DNA of 64,000 nucleotides. It comes from JAZKDW01 sp040387375 (GTDB lineage: Bacteria; Pseudomonadota; Gammaproteobacteria; Burkholderiales; Burkholderiaceae_D). Below, piece after piece: positions 35,584 through 44,506 of this stretch. The notes below the pieces were generated by a model, which did not search any database, had not been told where the DNA came from, and worked only from the letters and a program-made list of their open reading frames with translations. The position numbers were made by a program, and so were the translations under genes. Each line of letters opens with the position of its first letter. Positions within the stretch are counted from its first letter, which is position 1. Where the stretch lies: assembly GCA_040387375.1 (NCBI GenBank), contig JAZKDW010000029.1, positions 124,001 through 188,000 of the forward strand, given 5' to 3'.

Positions 35584-35603
35584 GCCGGCGCGTACGCGCC
35601 GGC
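35584..35603. other. Perfect 20-bp GC palindrome between operon genes
   Basis: GCCGGCGCGT followed by its exact complement, 8 bp after the 3-hydroxybenzoate 6-hydroxylase stop on the minus strand and followed there by T-rich sequence. It could attenuate transcription into the downstream hydrolase and dioxygenase genes or stabilise the upstream message. Confidence 0.5.
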
Positions 35604-35611
35604 CCTGTGCT

Positions 35612-36808
35612 TCAAAGATGCTTGTCGAGTTCAATGCCGTGATACAGCCAGTCGGCTTCCCAGGGCTGGTCCGGCAATCGGCGTGAGGCCAATTCATTGC
35701 GCAACAGGCGCGCGCCCCCCGCTGCATGGCATACCTCGCCAAAAAAGCGCGCGGTGAGCACAACACGCGCCGTGCGGTTCAGGCGCCGGTCCTGATAAGC
35801 GACGAATGCTTTCCGGTAGTCGTCATTATGAATTTCGATTTCTTCCGCCAGCACGGCCGCGTCTTCCATGGCCATGATAGCGCCCTGCGCCAGATATTGC
35901 AGCGTCGCGTGCGCGGCATCGCCGAGCAGCGTCACATTGCCGTCGCTCCAGTTTTCCAGCGATTCGCCATCGTCCAGCGCCCACTTGCGGTCAAGCGCAA
36001 AATACCGCAGCTTGTCCTTGATTTCCGGCGCGCAGGGCGCGAAGCACTCGGCAAGTTCTTCCGGACTTCCGAAATCCTGTTCGCCGCGCTTGAACGCCGC
36101 GCTTTCGAAGGTTGCCACATTGTTCATCATGGCGCCACCGCGCAGGCGGTACTGCACCAGATGCACGCCGGGTCCGCAATAAATCACCATCGAGTTCAGG
36201 TATTTCTTGTCGTCGATCTGCTCGGTCGGCACCAGGCCGCGATAGACCACATGGCCGGTTGGACGCAAGCGGGGCGCGCCGATGATCTGGCTGCGGGTCG
36301 GTGAATGTTTTCCTTCGGCGCCGACCAGAGCCGCGCCTTCGTAGCTGCTGCCGTCGGCGCAATGCACGACAACGTGGCCATCAAGCTGTTCGAAACGGAC
36401 GACGTCCTTCTTGCCTTCCTCCAGCTGCACGCTGCCATGCTCCAGGCAGGCTTGCTTGAGCGCTGCCTGCAAGTCGCGCCGGTGCACCACCATGTAGGGA
36501 TTCTTGTAACGTGCGCGAAAACTGTCGCCGAGGTCGATGCGCGTAATCTCCTGCGCGGAAATGGCGTCCACCATCACCAGTGCATCCGGATAAAAGCAGC
36601 TCGGCTCCAGAGTGTCGAAAATGCCCATGCGGCGCAGCATTGCGCAACCGTTTGGACCGATCTGGATGCCATAGCCGATCTCGCCAATCTCGGGCGCTTT
36701 TTCCAGCACGATGACGCGCCGCCCCTTTTTGGCCAGCAGTACCGCTGCCGACAGGCCGCCGATGCCGCCGCCGGCCACGATGATGGGGAGATTCTTGTTT
36801 ACTGTCAT
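35612..36808 (-). CDS. 3-Hydroxybenzoate 6-hydroxylase (FAD monooxygenase)
   Basis: A 398-residue single-component flavoprotein hydroxylase. It has the Rossmann motif IIVAGGGIGGLSAAVLLAKK, the GD motif NVTLLGDAAHATLQYLAQGA, and the DG-region ALVGAEGKHSPTRSQI. Together with gentisate dioxygenase and the FAH hydrolase downstream it is best read as the NADH-dependent para-hydroxylation of 3-hydroxybenzoate to gentisate. Salicylate 5-hydroxylase is ruled out because those enzymes are multicomponent. Salicylate 1-hydroxylase is a less likely alternative given the operon. Confidence 0.9.
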   Translation of the reverse strand: MTVNKNLPIIVAGGGIGGLSAAVLLAKKGRRVIVLEKAPEIGEIGYGIQIGPNGCAMLRRMGIFDTLEPSCFYPDALVMVDAISAQEITRIDLGDSFRARYKNPYMVVHRRDLQAALKQACLEHGSVQLEEGKKDVVRFEQLDGHVVVHCADGSSYEGAALVGAEGKHSPTRSQIIGAPRLRPTGHVVYRGLVPTEQIDDKKYLNSMVIYCGPGVHLVQYRLRGGAMMNNVATFESAAFKRGEQDFGSPEELAECFAPCAPEIKDKLRYFALDRKWALDDGESLENWSDGNVTLLGDAAHATLQYLAQGAIMAMEDAAVLAEEIEIHNDDYRKAFVAYQDRRLNRTARVVLTARFFGEVCHAAGGARLLRNELASRRLPDQPWEADWLYHGIELDKHL

Positions 36809-36857
36809 GACGCTTGTTCCTGTTGAATTAAACTTGTAAAACCGTATTCCATCCGCG

Positions 36858-36888
36858 TGCGGGATCGATCATGCAGATCAATCCCGCA
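36858..36888. other. Intergenic hairpin in the gentisate operon
   Basis: TGCGGGAT / ATCCCGCA arms, extended by GATC / GATC past one mismatch, lie between the binding-protein gene and the hydroxylase gene on the minus strand. There is no T-run. It is probably an mRNA-stabilising or attenuating hairpin that favours high expression of the receptor. Confidence 0.5.
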
Positions 36889-36904
36889 GCGATTCAGGCA
36901 AACC

Positions 36905-38074
36905 TTATTGCTTGGGTTTTACATCCTTGATGGTGTCGAACTCGACATTGTAGATCTCGCCATTGACGCGTTCCGCCCGGCGGATGTACACGTTCTGCAC
37001 GATGTCACGGCTCTGGGCATCGATCAGGACCGGGCCGCGCGGGCTCTCGAAGTTCTGGCCTTTCATCGCCGCCAGCAATGCATCGCCGCCGCCCGCACCC
37101 TTGGTGGTCTTGAGCGCTTCGTAAATTACCCGTGCGCCGTCGTAAGCGGCAACGCCGAAGAAATTCGGACGGCCGCCCTTGGCGATCTTGGTAAAGCCGG
37201 CGACGAATTTCTTGTTCAGCGCCGACGGATGCGCCGGCGAATAGACGTCGGACGTGACCACGCCGATCGCGGTATCACCCATCTCGTTCAGGCCATCGTC
37301 ATCCAGGAAGGCGCCGTGGCCGATCAGCTTGATCCCGGCCTTGTCCAGTCCCCGCTCTGCAAACTGCTTGACCAGCGCGGCACCAGGGCCGGCCGGCGTA
37401 AAGACAAACAGCGCATCCGGCTTCAGATCGCGCACTTTCTGCAGGAATGGCGCAAAATCCGGATTACGCAGCGGTACACGCAACTCACCGAGGATCTTGC
37501 CACCGCCAAGCGTGAAGCGATGCTTGAAGGTTCTCTCGGCATCGAAGCCAGGGCCATAATCGAATACCAGGCTCACAGCGGTCTTGATGCCGGTTTTCGC
37601 CGCCCAGTCGCCGATGCCGGAGGTTACCTGCGGAAGGGTCTGGCTGGTGCGGATGATGTACGGCGACGCGTCAATGATGCTTTGTGTGGCGGCGGCCATG
37701 ATGACCATCGGCGTCTTCGATTGCGTCGCAATCGGCGCGGCCGCCAACGCCAGTGGCGTCAGGCCGAATCCGGCGATCACGTTCACCTTGTCATTGACTA
37801 CCATTTCCTGTGCAATTTTCTTGGACATGTCGGGCAGGCCGCCGTCATCCTTGATGATCAGCTCAATTTGATGCCCGGCGACCTTGGAGCCCTGCTCCTG
37901 CATGTACAGGCGTACGCCGTTTTCAATCTGGCGCCCGGTGGAAGCAAAAGGACCGGTCATCGGCAGGATCAGCCCGATCTTGAATTTTTTTTCCTGTGCG
38001 ATTGCGCTGGATAGCGGCAACGCGGCGATTGCCAGTGCCAGGGCAGTGGCGCGGAGGAATGGTCGTTTCTGCAT
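36905..38074 (-). CDS. LivJ-type ABC transporter substrate-binding protein (paralogue 2)
   Basis: A 389-residue periplasmic receptor with signal peptide MQKRPFLRATALALAIAALP and mature start KFKIGLILPMTGPFASTGRQ. It is the first gene of the 3-hydroxybenzoate/gentisate operon, with the LysR gene divergent 266 bp away. It shares FGLTPLALAAAPIATQSKTP and RVPLRNPDFAPFLQKVRD with paralogues 1 and 3. The likely ligand is 3-hydroxybenzoate or a related hydroxybenzoate, from context only. Confidence 0.93.
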   Translation of the reverse strand: MQKRPFLRATALALAIAALPLSSAIAQEKKFKIGLILPMTGPFASTGRQIENGVRLYMQEQGSKVAGHQIELIIKDDGGLPDMSKKIAQEMVVNDKVNVIAGFGLTPLALAAAPIATQSKTPMVIMAAATQSIIDASPYIIRTSQTLPQVTSGIGDWAAKTGIKTAVSLVFDYGPGFDAERTFKHRFTLGGGKILGELRVPLRNPDFAPFLQKVRDLKPDALFVFTPAGPGAALVKQFAERGLDKAGIKLIGHGAFLDDDGLNEMGDTAIGVVTSDVYSPAHPSALNKKFVAGFTKIAKGGRPNFFGVAAYDGARVIYEALKTTKGAGGGDALLAAMKGQNFESPRGPVLIDAQSRDIVQNVYIRRAERVNGEIYNVEFDTIKDVKPKQ

Positions 38075-38239
38075 GGTTGACTCCTTGATGGTTTTTATGA
38101 AATAAACTGCCGTGAATCGTTGTTTGTTCCCGGCTGCCGCATGACTGGCAGCTCCCCTCTTCTACGATGTGTACCAACGAAAAGCGGAATCCTGCAGATG
38201 GCGCGAGCGAAAATCTCACGCAAACACCATCGTTTTTTA

Positions 38240-38278
38240 TTACAAGGCGATACAGTATCACCGCACTGTATTTTGTAA
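38240..38278. promoter_or_regulatory. Extended LysR-type operator
   Basis: Nested dyads TTACAA-GGCG-ATACAGT-N8-ACTGTAT-T-TTGTAA lie in the divergent promoter of the gentisate operon and the LysR gene. The 8-nt spacer and outer arms suit binding of a LysR tetramer. A second short dyad ATTC-GAAATTT-GAAT lies nearby at about 38303-38317. Confidence 0.6.
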
Positions 38279-38340
38279 ATCGTGTAATCTGTATATTGAA
38301 CATTCGAAATTTGAATAATGGGGTATGAGGATGGGTCGCA

Positions 38341-39300
38341 ATGAGTTCGCTTGACGTTCGCTGGCTTGAAGTTTTTTGCGAGATTTACAAGACGCGCAGT
38401 GTCAGCCGCTCCGCGGAAATCCTGAATCTGAGCCAACCGGCAGTCAGCATCGCGCTGTCGCGTCTGCGCCAGCACTTCAACGATCCGCTGTTCGTGCGCA
38501 CCTCGCGCGGCATGGAACCGACGGCCATGGGCCATGATTTGCTGACGCCGATTTCCGAAGCGCTCGATGCGCTGGCCCGGGCGACTGGACAGCGCCCGGC
38601 CTTCGATCCGCTCACCTCCAACCGCACCTTCAACATCTGCATGTCGGACATCAGCCAGATCGTGCTGCTGCCCAATCTGTGGCGCCATCTGCGCACTGTC
38701 GCGCCATCGATCCGGATCGACGTCGCCCCGCTATCGGACGATACCGCGCCCCTGCTCGAATCCGGCAACGCCGATCTGGCGCTGGGTTTTGTGCCGCAGC
38801 TGGAAAAATATTTCCACGAGATGACCCTGTTCCGCCAGTCTTACGTGTGTGCGGTAAGCGCCGACCATCCGCGCGTGCGCGAAGGATTGACGCTGGAGCA
38901 GTTCGAAACCGAAGATCACGCCGAGGTCACCCGATCCGGCACCGGCCACCTGATCATCAACCGGGAACTCCTGCGCCAGGGGATTACACGCCGGGTAGTG
39001 CTGAAAATTCCAAACTTCCTCAGCGCCGGCGTGCTGGCCGAAAGGACCAGCCTGCTGATCCTGATACCGGAATACCTTGCCGATTTTTTCAAAAGCCAAT
39101 CGCGCATCGAGACCTTCCCGCTGCCGTTCGAATTGCAGGACTATGCGGTCAAGCTGTATTGGCACGAGCGTTATCACCGGGATGAAGGCATCGTGTGGAT
39201 ACGGGAAGTGATCCGCAACCTGATGCGCTTCGATGCCGGCTCCTCGCCCGGCCTGGACCGTCATCCGCTGCAAGTGGCGCGCGAAGTCAGGGCAGGCTGA
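38341..39300 (+). CDS. LysR-family regulator (NagR/NahR-like)
   Basis: A 319-residue regulator. The start MSSLDVRWLEVFCEIYKTRS and recognition helix in LNLSQPAVSIALSRLRQHFN resemble the LinR/NahR group that senses salicylate or other hydroxybenzoates. It is divergent from the 3-hydroxybenzoate/gentisate operon and separated from it by the extended dyad, so it is the likely activator of that operon. Confidence 0.92.
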   Translation: MSSLDVRWLEVFCEIYKTRSVSRSAEILNLSQPAVSIALSRLRQHFNDPLFVRTSRGMEPTAMGHDLLTPISEALDALARATGQRPAFDPLTSNRTFNICMSDISQIVLLPNLWRHLRTVAPSIRIDVAPLSDDTAPLLESGNADLALGFVPQLEKYFHEMTLFRQSYVCAVSADHPRVREGLTLEQFETEDHAEVTRSGTGHLIINRELLRQGITRRVVLKIPNFLSAGVLAERTSLLILIPEYLADFFKSQSRIETFPLPFELQDYAVKLYWHERYHRDEGIVWIREVIRNLMRFDAGSSPGLDRHPLQVAREVRAG

Positions 39301-39514
39301 GTTGTACGGCGCTGGCCAGTGCCGCATCCACATCCGGATAATTTCTTGTTTTTACGATGTAACGGTTCTGCTGACTTCGCTTTTTAAAGAACACTTTTAT
39401 CTGTACGATGTGTCATGCCCTTGAAATGGGTATCGTCTTCCGTGCCGCCCTCACAGTGACCGGCATTTGCGAAGATGCGTTTCACAATAATTCATTCAAC
39501 CACGTAAGGACATC

Positions 39515-40390
39515 ATGAAACGAGTCATCCTTTTCCTCGCTACCAACCTCGCCATCATGCTGGTGCTCGGCATCACGGCAAGTCTGCTCGGCGTGAACAA
39601 ATACCTGACCGCCAACGGCCTGAACCTCGGCATGCTGCTCGCCTTCGCGGCGCTGATCGGCTTCGGCGGCTCGTTCATTTCATTGCTGATGTCGAAAACC
39701 ATCGCCAAGTGGTCGACCGGCGCGCAAGTGATCACACAACCCAACGGCGCCACCGAACGCTGGCTGATGGCGACGGTAGCGGCGCAGGCGCAGAAGGCCG
39801 GCATCAGCATGCCGGAAGTCGCGATCTACCAGGGTGAGCCAAATGCATTCGCCACCGGCGCGACAAAAAACAACTCGCTGGTTGCGGTATCGACCGGCCT
39901 GCTGGAATCGATGACACAGCAGGAAGTGGAGGCGGTGCTGGCGCATGAAGTGGCCCATATCGCCAATGGCGACATGGTCACGCTGACATTGATCCAGGGC
40001 GTGGTGAACACATTTGTGATTTTCCTCGCGCGTGTGGTCGGCTACTTTGTGGACCAGTTTCTGCGCAGAGGCAGCAGCTCGGAAAGCGCCGGCCCCGGAA
40101 TCGGCTATACGATCACGGTCATCGTATGCGACATCCTGTTTGGCATCCTGGCCAGCATCATCGTGATGTACTTCTCCCGTCAGCGCGAGTTCAGGGCCGA
40201 TCGCGGCGCCGCGCAGATTCTGGGCTCGGGACGGCCGATGATCGCCGCGCTGCAGCGCCTTGGCGGCCTGTCTCCAAGCGACCTGCCGAAGAACCTGGCG
40301 GCGTCCGGGATTGCGGGCAGCGGACTGGCGTCGCTGTTTTCCAGCCATCCGCCGCTGGAAGACCGGATCGCGGCGCTGCAGGCGCCATAA
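39515..40390 (+). CDS. htpX: Membrane zinc metalloprotease HtpX
   Basis: A 291-residue M48 peptidase that degrades misfolded inner-membrane proteins. Two N-terminal helices (RVILFLATNLAIMLVLGITA and GMLLAFAALIGFGGSFISLL) are followed by the zinc motif HEVAH at residues 144-148, two further helices, and the third ligand region in SRQREFRADRGAA. Full length for HtpX. The neighbour downstream is a small CopD-like protein with 59 bp between them. Confidence 0.96.
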   Translation: MKRVILFLATNLAIMLVLGITASLLGVNKYLTANGLNLGMLLAFAALIGFGGSFISLLMSKTIAKWSTGAQVITQPNGATERWLMATVAAQAQKAGISMPEVAIYQGEPNAFATGATKNNSLVAVSTGLLESMTQQEVEAVLAHEVAHIANGDMVTLTLIQGVVNTFVIFLARVVGYFVDQFLRRGSSSESAGPGIGYTITVIVCDILFGILASIIVMYFSRQREFRADRGAAQILGSGRPMIAALQRLGGLSPSDLPKNLAASGIAGSGLASLFSSHPPLEDRIAALQAP

Positions 40391-40449
40391 CCGCACTCCA
40401 CGTAAACGCATTTGTTGCCGCTTTGCCGGCACCCTAAAGGACAAACACC

Positions 40450-40896
40450 ATGATCATCGCCAAATTCCTTCACATGCTGGGTTTCACCGTCTGGGTGGGC
40501 GGCATGTTTTTCGCCTACATGACGCTGCGCCCGGTTGCCGCCTCTCGGCTCGAGCCGCAGCCGCGCGTGAATCTGTGGGCTGGCGTATTCGAAAAGTTTT
40601 TCAGCTGGGTATGGGCATCGATAGCCCTGATTCTTGGCAGCGGCATGTACATGATGGCGCTGATCGGCAAGCCGCCGCTCTATGTGACAGCCATGTTCGT
40701 GCTGGGCATCGTCATGATGCTGATTTTTGCGCACGTGTTTTTCGCGCCTTACAAACGCATGAAACGTGCGGTCGCCGCGCGCGAATGGGTGGCCGGCGGT
40801 GCGGCACTCGGACAGATACGCAAATTGATCGGGATAAATCTGGTGCTGGGATTGGTAACGCTGGCCATCGGCGCCATGGGGCGCTTTTCCATCTGA
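40450..40896 (+). CDS. CopD-like small membrane protein
   Basis: A 148-residue protein with four transmembrane segments, starting IIAKFLHMLGFTVWVGGMFF, a pattern typical of the CopD/DUF2269-like group, with a conserved His in the first helix that may bind heme or metal. Further helices are WVWASIALILGSGMYMMALI, YVTAMFVLGIVMMLIFAHVF and LIGINLVLGLVTLAIG. The function is not established. It is likely co-transcribed with htpX. Confidence 0.8.
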   Translation: MIIAKFLHMLGFTVWVGGMFFAYMTLRPVAASRLEPQPRVNLWAGVFEKFFSWVWASIALILGSGMYMMALIGKPPLYVTAMFVLGIVMMLIFAHVFFAPYKRMKRAVAAREWVAGGAALGQIRKLIGINLVLGLVTLAIGAMGRFSI

Positions 40897-40933
40897 TGAA
40901 AGCGGGGCCGGAGCACTTGCTCCGGCCAGTGAG

Positions 40934-41887
40934 CTACATCGCAACCGGACACAAGACCGGAAGATCGGCGCAGTGATACTGGTTCTTGCCGGATCGCTTG
41001 GCTTCGTACAGCGCACTGTCTGCGCGGGCGATCAATGAGTCCGCATCTTCGGCGTCGGCAGGATAAAACGCGATGCCGATGCTGGCCGTCAGCCGCAGGG
41101 GCGCGCCATTGATGTCAAAACTCCTCCCCATGTAATGCAGCACCTTCTGCGCCGGCTGGACAATCGAGTCAATGCCGGCAATCTCGGACAGCAGCACGAT
41201 GAATTCATCACCGCCGATGCGCGCCACCGTATCTTCGCGCCGCACCGCGTTGCCCAGGCGTTCCGCCACCATCTTCAGCAGCACGTCGCCGCACTGGTGC
41301 CCATGCTGGTCGTTGATTTCCTTGAAGCCATCGAGGTCGATATACATCACCGCCATCATTTTGTGATTGCGGTTAACGTGATGCATTGCCTTTTCGATGC
41401 GGTCCGTCAGCAGGCGCCGGTTGGGCAAGCCGGTCAACGGATCGTGCAAGGCCATTTCCTTCTGCAGGCGGCTCTGCTCCGCGACGGTTTTGTATAACAG
41501 ACGCACTTCCAGCATGTTCTGGATGCGCATCTTGAATTCGATCAGGTCATAAGGCTTGGTGACGAAGTCGCGAGCGCCGGCTTCCAGCGCCGCATGTTTG
41601 TAGCGCTGGTCCCCGGTGATCGCCAGCACCGGCAGGTAGGCGTCTTTTTCAATCACGCGCAAGCCTTCCATCACTTGCAATCCATCCATGCCGGGCATGT
41701 GCATGTCGAGCAGAATCAGGTCATAGTCGTTATTCGCGTGCAGTGCACAGACCTTGCTTGAATCCGTCACGGAGGAGACGCGTGCATAACCTTCCATGCG
41801 CAGGATCTCAACCAGCAACTCGATATTGTCCGCACAATCGTCCACGACCAGGATTTGTGCATTGCGGATGTCGTCAACATTCATCAT
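40934..41887 (-). CDS. REC-GGDEF response-regulator diguanylate cyclase
   Basis: A 317-residue two-component output protein. The receiver domain (about 10-130) has the acidic pocket ILVVDDCADN and the phospho-acceptor D61 in LILLDMHMPGMDG, with TKPYD as the conserved Lys region. The GGDEF domain has GGDEF at 225-229 preceded by the product-inhibition site R216-x-x-D219. It should make c-di-GMP when phosphorylated. The cognate histidine kinase is not in the window. Confidence 0.94.
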   Translation of the reverse strand: MMNVDDIRNAQILVVDDCADNIELLVEILRMEGYARVSSVTDSSKVCALHANNDYDLILLDMHMPGMDGLQVMEGLRVIEKDAYLPVLAITGDQRYKHAALEAGARDFVTKPYDLIEFKMRIQNMLEVRLLYKTVAEQSRLQKEMALHDPLTGLPNRRLLTDRIEKAMHHVNRNHKMMAVMYIDLDGFKEINDQHGHQCGDVLLKMVAERLGNAVRREDTVARIGGDEFIVLLSEIAGIDSIVQPAQKVLHYMGRSFDINGAPLRLTASIGIAFYPADAEDADSLIARADSALYEAKRSGKNQYHCADLPVLCPVAM

Positions 41888-42233
41888 GAATTGCCTTTGG
41901 TGTTCAGCTTGTCAGCATCAAGGGAGCCGCTACCAACGACCACCTTTTATAAAATCGAAAAAGGCATGTATTTGCCATATTACTCAGCAGAAATAATGCC
42001 TGCCGGTAAGACCTCTTCCGATTTGGAAAGTTCAACAGATTTTTCTTGTTAGTGTGCAACTTTCCCGGGCATATTTGTGCCCGGCCTGCAAGCTGTTTTC
42101 GCTAATGACATTGCCTGGATTTTCATTCAGGCGGAGAGCAGAATCATCGGCTTTTTACCCGATTTCGGATAAATGAAACTAGCACAGGAAATTTTATACC
42201 CATTTACATTCATTGCCTACTAGTAATATTAAA
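41888..42233. other. Intergenic region between the REC-GGDEF and AraC genes
   Basis: About 346 AT-richer bases without a gene. One hairpin, CCGGGCA-TATTTG-TGCCCGG at 42065-42084, lacks a T-run and could mark the 3' end of the AraC transcript. Nothing else is evident. Confidence 0.45.
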
Positions 42234-43121
42234 CTAATACAACGATTTTGCCTGATTGCGGAAATCTTTTGGCGAGAGCCCGATCTGTCGTTTGAAAAAG
42301 CGGGTGAAATAGGCCGGATCGGAAAATCCGAGCGTGTCGGACACGACACTCACGGTCATCGATGTGTACACCAGTTTCCGCTTTGCCTCCAGCAGCAAAC
42401 GTTCGTGAATCAGGGCCAGCGCCGACTGCCCGACTGCCTGCCGGCACAGCACATTGAGATGTGCCGGCGTGATGCCTGTCCTGTGCGCGTAATGCGCCAC
42501 CGGAAAATGCCTGGCGTAGTCCTCTTCAATCATGGCGCAGAAATGCGCAAAATGCTCTTCCCCCCGGTTGATGCCCTTTGTCTGCGCCCGCGCCGCAGGA
42601 GAAGCCGTCCTGCCGAGCCATATCAGGATTGCCTGCAACAAGGATTCCATCAACAGATTCCGATGCGGCGCATTGCCCTTGTACTCGATGTCGAGGGCGC
42701 GAAACGCGGTTTTCAGGCAGGCGCTTTCGTCATCGTCGGCGAGGCGATGAATGTGCGGGCTTCCCAGACGGGTCAGCCAGTCGCCAATGCCATGGCTGAT
42801 CTTGCCGAGCAGCGGATAAGCGAGCGTGATCACATGGCCATCGGCATCGCGGGAAAACTTGAATCCGTGTATGCACATCTGCGGGACGAGCAGTATGCCG
42901 TCCGCACCCAGGTCATGGTGCCTGTCGTCGAGCCGAATTTTTGCCGACCCGCTTTTCAGGTACAGGATCTGGAACAGGCCGTGGTGCTGGTGCGGATCGA
43001 TCTGCCAATCGTGCAATTCGCTGCGTGCGGCGATGGTTTCGCAGTGCACCATATCCGGCATCAGCCACTGTTCAAATTCACCGTAAAGCTTATAGACGGG
43101 GACGTCGGTGACCGGACTCAT
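42234..43121 (-). CDS. pobR: AraC-family regulator, PobR-like
   Basis: A 295-residue regulator divergent from pobA. The start chosen at ATG 43121 gives MSPVTDVPVYKLYGEFEQWL; an upstream ATG at 43187 is possible. The N-terminal cupin-like sensor has DPHQHHGLFQILYLKSGSAK. The C-terminal pair of helix-turn-helix motifs is in RTGITPAHLNVLCRQAVGQS and VSDTLGFSDPAYFTRFFKRQ. AraC-type PobR proteins activate pobA in response to 4-hydroxybenzoate. The assignment rests on this arrangement. Confidence 0.86.
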   Translation of the reverse strand: MSPVTDVPVYKLYGEFEQWLMPDMVHCETIAARSELHDWQIDPHQHHGLFQILYLKSGSAKIRLDDRHHDLGADGILLVPQMCIHGFKFSRDADGHVITLAYPLLGKISHGIGDWLTRLGSPHIHRLADDDESACLKTAFRALDIEYKGNAPHRNLLMESLLQAILIWLGRTASPAARAQTKGINRGEEHFAHFCAMIEEDYARHFPVAHYAHRTGITPAHLNVLCRQAVGQSALALIHERLLLEAKRKLVYTSMTVSVVSDTLGFSDPAYFTRFFKRQIGLSPKDFRNQAKSLY

Positions 43122-43305
43122 GAGGCGCTCGCATTCGAATGCTGGAGGGGCATCGTACCAGAAGGCAGGAATCTTCGAAATGTACAATTTTTAATCGAAA
43201 AAGTCCCTTCCAAACCGCCCTCTTCCCGCACAAGATACGAACATTCACCGGGACGGCATGCAAGTCCTGCCCCGTGTCCGGTTACAAAACATACAGGAGA
43301 CTTCC

Positions 43306-44487
43306 ATCAAAACGCAGGTCGCAATCATAGGCGCCGGCCCGTCCGGATTATTGCTGGGCCAGCTGCTGCATCAGCAAGGCATCGACAACGTCATCCTCGA
43401 AATGAAGTCGCCCGAATACGTGCTCGGCCGCATCCGCGCCGGCGTGCTCGAACAGGGCACCGCCGAACTGCTGCGGGAAGCCGGCGCCGGCGCACGCATG
43501 GATCGCGACGGCCAGGTGCATGATGGATTTTCATTGTCCTTCGACGGCAGGGAGGAGCGCATCGACCTGAAATCGCTCGCCGGCGGCAAGACCGTCATGG
43601 TGTATGGCCAGACCGAAGTGACACGCGACCTGATGGATGCGCGCGCGGCGGCCGGCGGCCTGACGGTGTATGAGGCGGCCGATGTACAGCCGCATGATTT
43701 TGATACCGGCAAACCGCGCGTCACCTTCATCAAGGATGGCAAGCCGGTCGAACTGGAGTGTGATTTCATAGCAGGCTGCGACGGCTTCCATGGGGTGTCG
43801 CGCGCATCGGTGCCGCAGGATGCCATCCGCATTTTCGAACGTGTCTATCCGTTCGGCTGGCTCGGCATACTGTCGCATACACCGCCGGTATCGCATGAGC
43901 TGATCTACGCCGGCCATGAACGCGGTTTTGCCCTGTGCAGCATGCGATCGGCGACCCTGAGCCGCTATTATCTGCAATGCGGACTGGACGAAAAGATCGA
44001 TGAATGGTCTGATGAGCGCTTCTGGAATGAGCTGAAGGCACGTTTGCCGGAGGCCACCGCGCGCAAGCTGGTGACCGGACCGTCAATTGAAAAAAGCATC
44101 GCGCCACTGCGCAGCTTTGTCGCCGAGCCGATGAAATTCGGCCGCCTGTTCCTGGTCGGCGATGCCGCGCAAATCGTACCGCCGACCGGCGCCAAAGGCT
44201 TGAACCTGGCCGCCAGCGACGTCCATACGCTTTATCATGTGCTGCGCAAGAATTACCTTGAAGGACGCGCCGATCTGCTGGAAAAATATTCCGAGATCTG
44301 CCTGCGGCGCATCTGGAAAGCGGAACGCTTCTCATGGTGGATGACATCGATGCTGCACAAATTTTCGGATGATCCGTTTAACCGCCGCATGCAGCAGGCC
44401 GAACTGGATTACTACACAAATTCACTGGCAGGCCGCACCACGATCGCGGAAAATTATGTCGGCTTGCCTTACGAACCGATCAATTGA
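43306..44487 (+). CDS. pobA: 4-Hydroxybenzoate 3-monooxygenase, apparent ATC start
   Basis: The flavoprotein converts 4-hydroxybenzoate to protocatechuate. It has GAGPSGLLLGQLLHQQG, YVLGRIRAGVLEQGT, the DG motif CDFIAGCDGFHGVSR and LFLVGDAAQIVPPTGAKGLN, and is near-identical in layout to the 394-residue Pseudomonas enzyme. That enzyme starts MKTQVAIIG; here the aligned codon is ATC (43306-43308), six bases after a perfect AGGAG. No ATG, GTG or TTG occurs in frame nearby except ATG at 43258, which would add 16 residues and waste the ribosome site. From ATC the protein is 393 residues. The binding protein follows 19 bp downstream. Confidence 0.93.
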   Translation: MKTQVAIIGAGPSGLLLGQLLHQQGIDNVILEMKSPEYVLGRIRAGVLEQGTAELLREAGAGARMDRDGQVHDGFSLSFDGREERIDLKSLAGGKTVMVYGQTEVTRDLMDARAAAGGLTVYEAADVQPHDFDTGKPRVTFIKDGKPVELECDFIAGCDGFHGVSRASVPQDAIRIFERVYPFGWLGILSHTPPVSHELIYAGHERGFALCSMRSATLSRYYLQCGLDEKIDEWSDERFWNELKARLPEATARKLVTGPSIEKSIAPLRSFVAEPMKFGRLFLVGDAAQIVPPTGAKGLNLAASDVHTLYHVLRKNYLEGRADLLEKYSEICLRRIWKAERFSWWMTSMLHKFSDDPFNRRMQQAELDYYTNSLAGRTTIAENYVGLPYEPIN

Positions 44488-44506
44488 CAATCACAGGGAG
44501 ACAACA

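Noticed and set aside
41996..42233. Promoter or small RNA in the gap before the AraC gene
   Set aside because: AT-rich sequence and one hairpin are present, but nothing specific enough to call.
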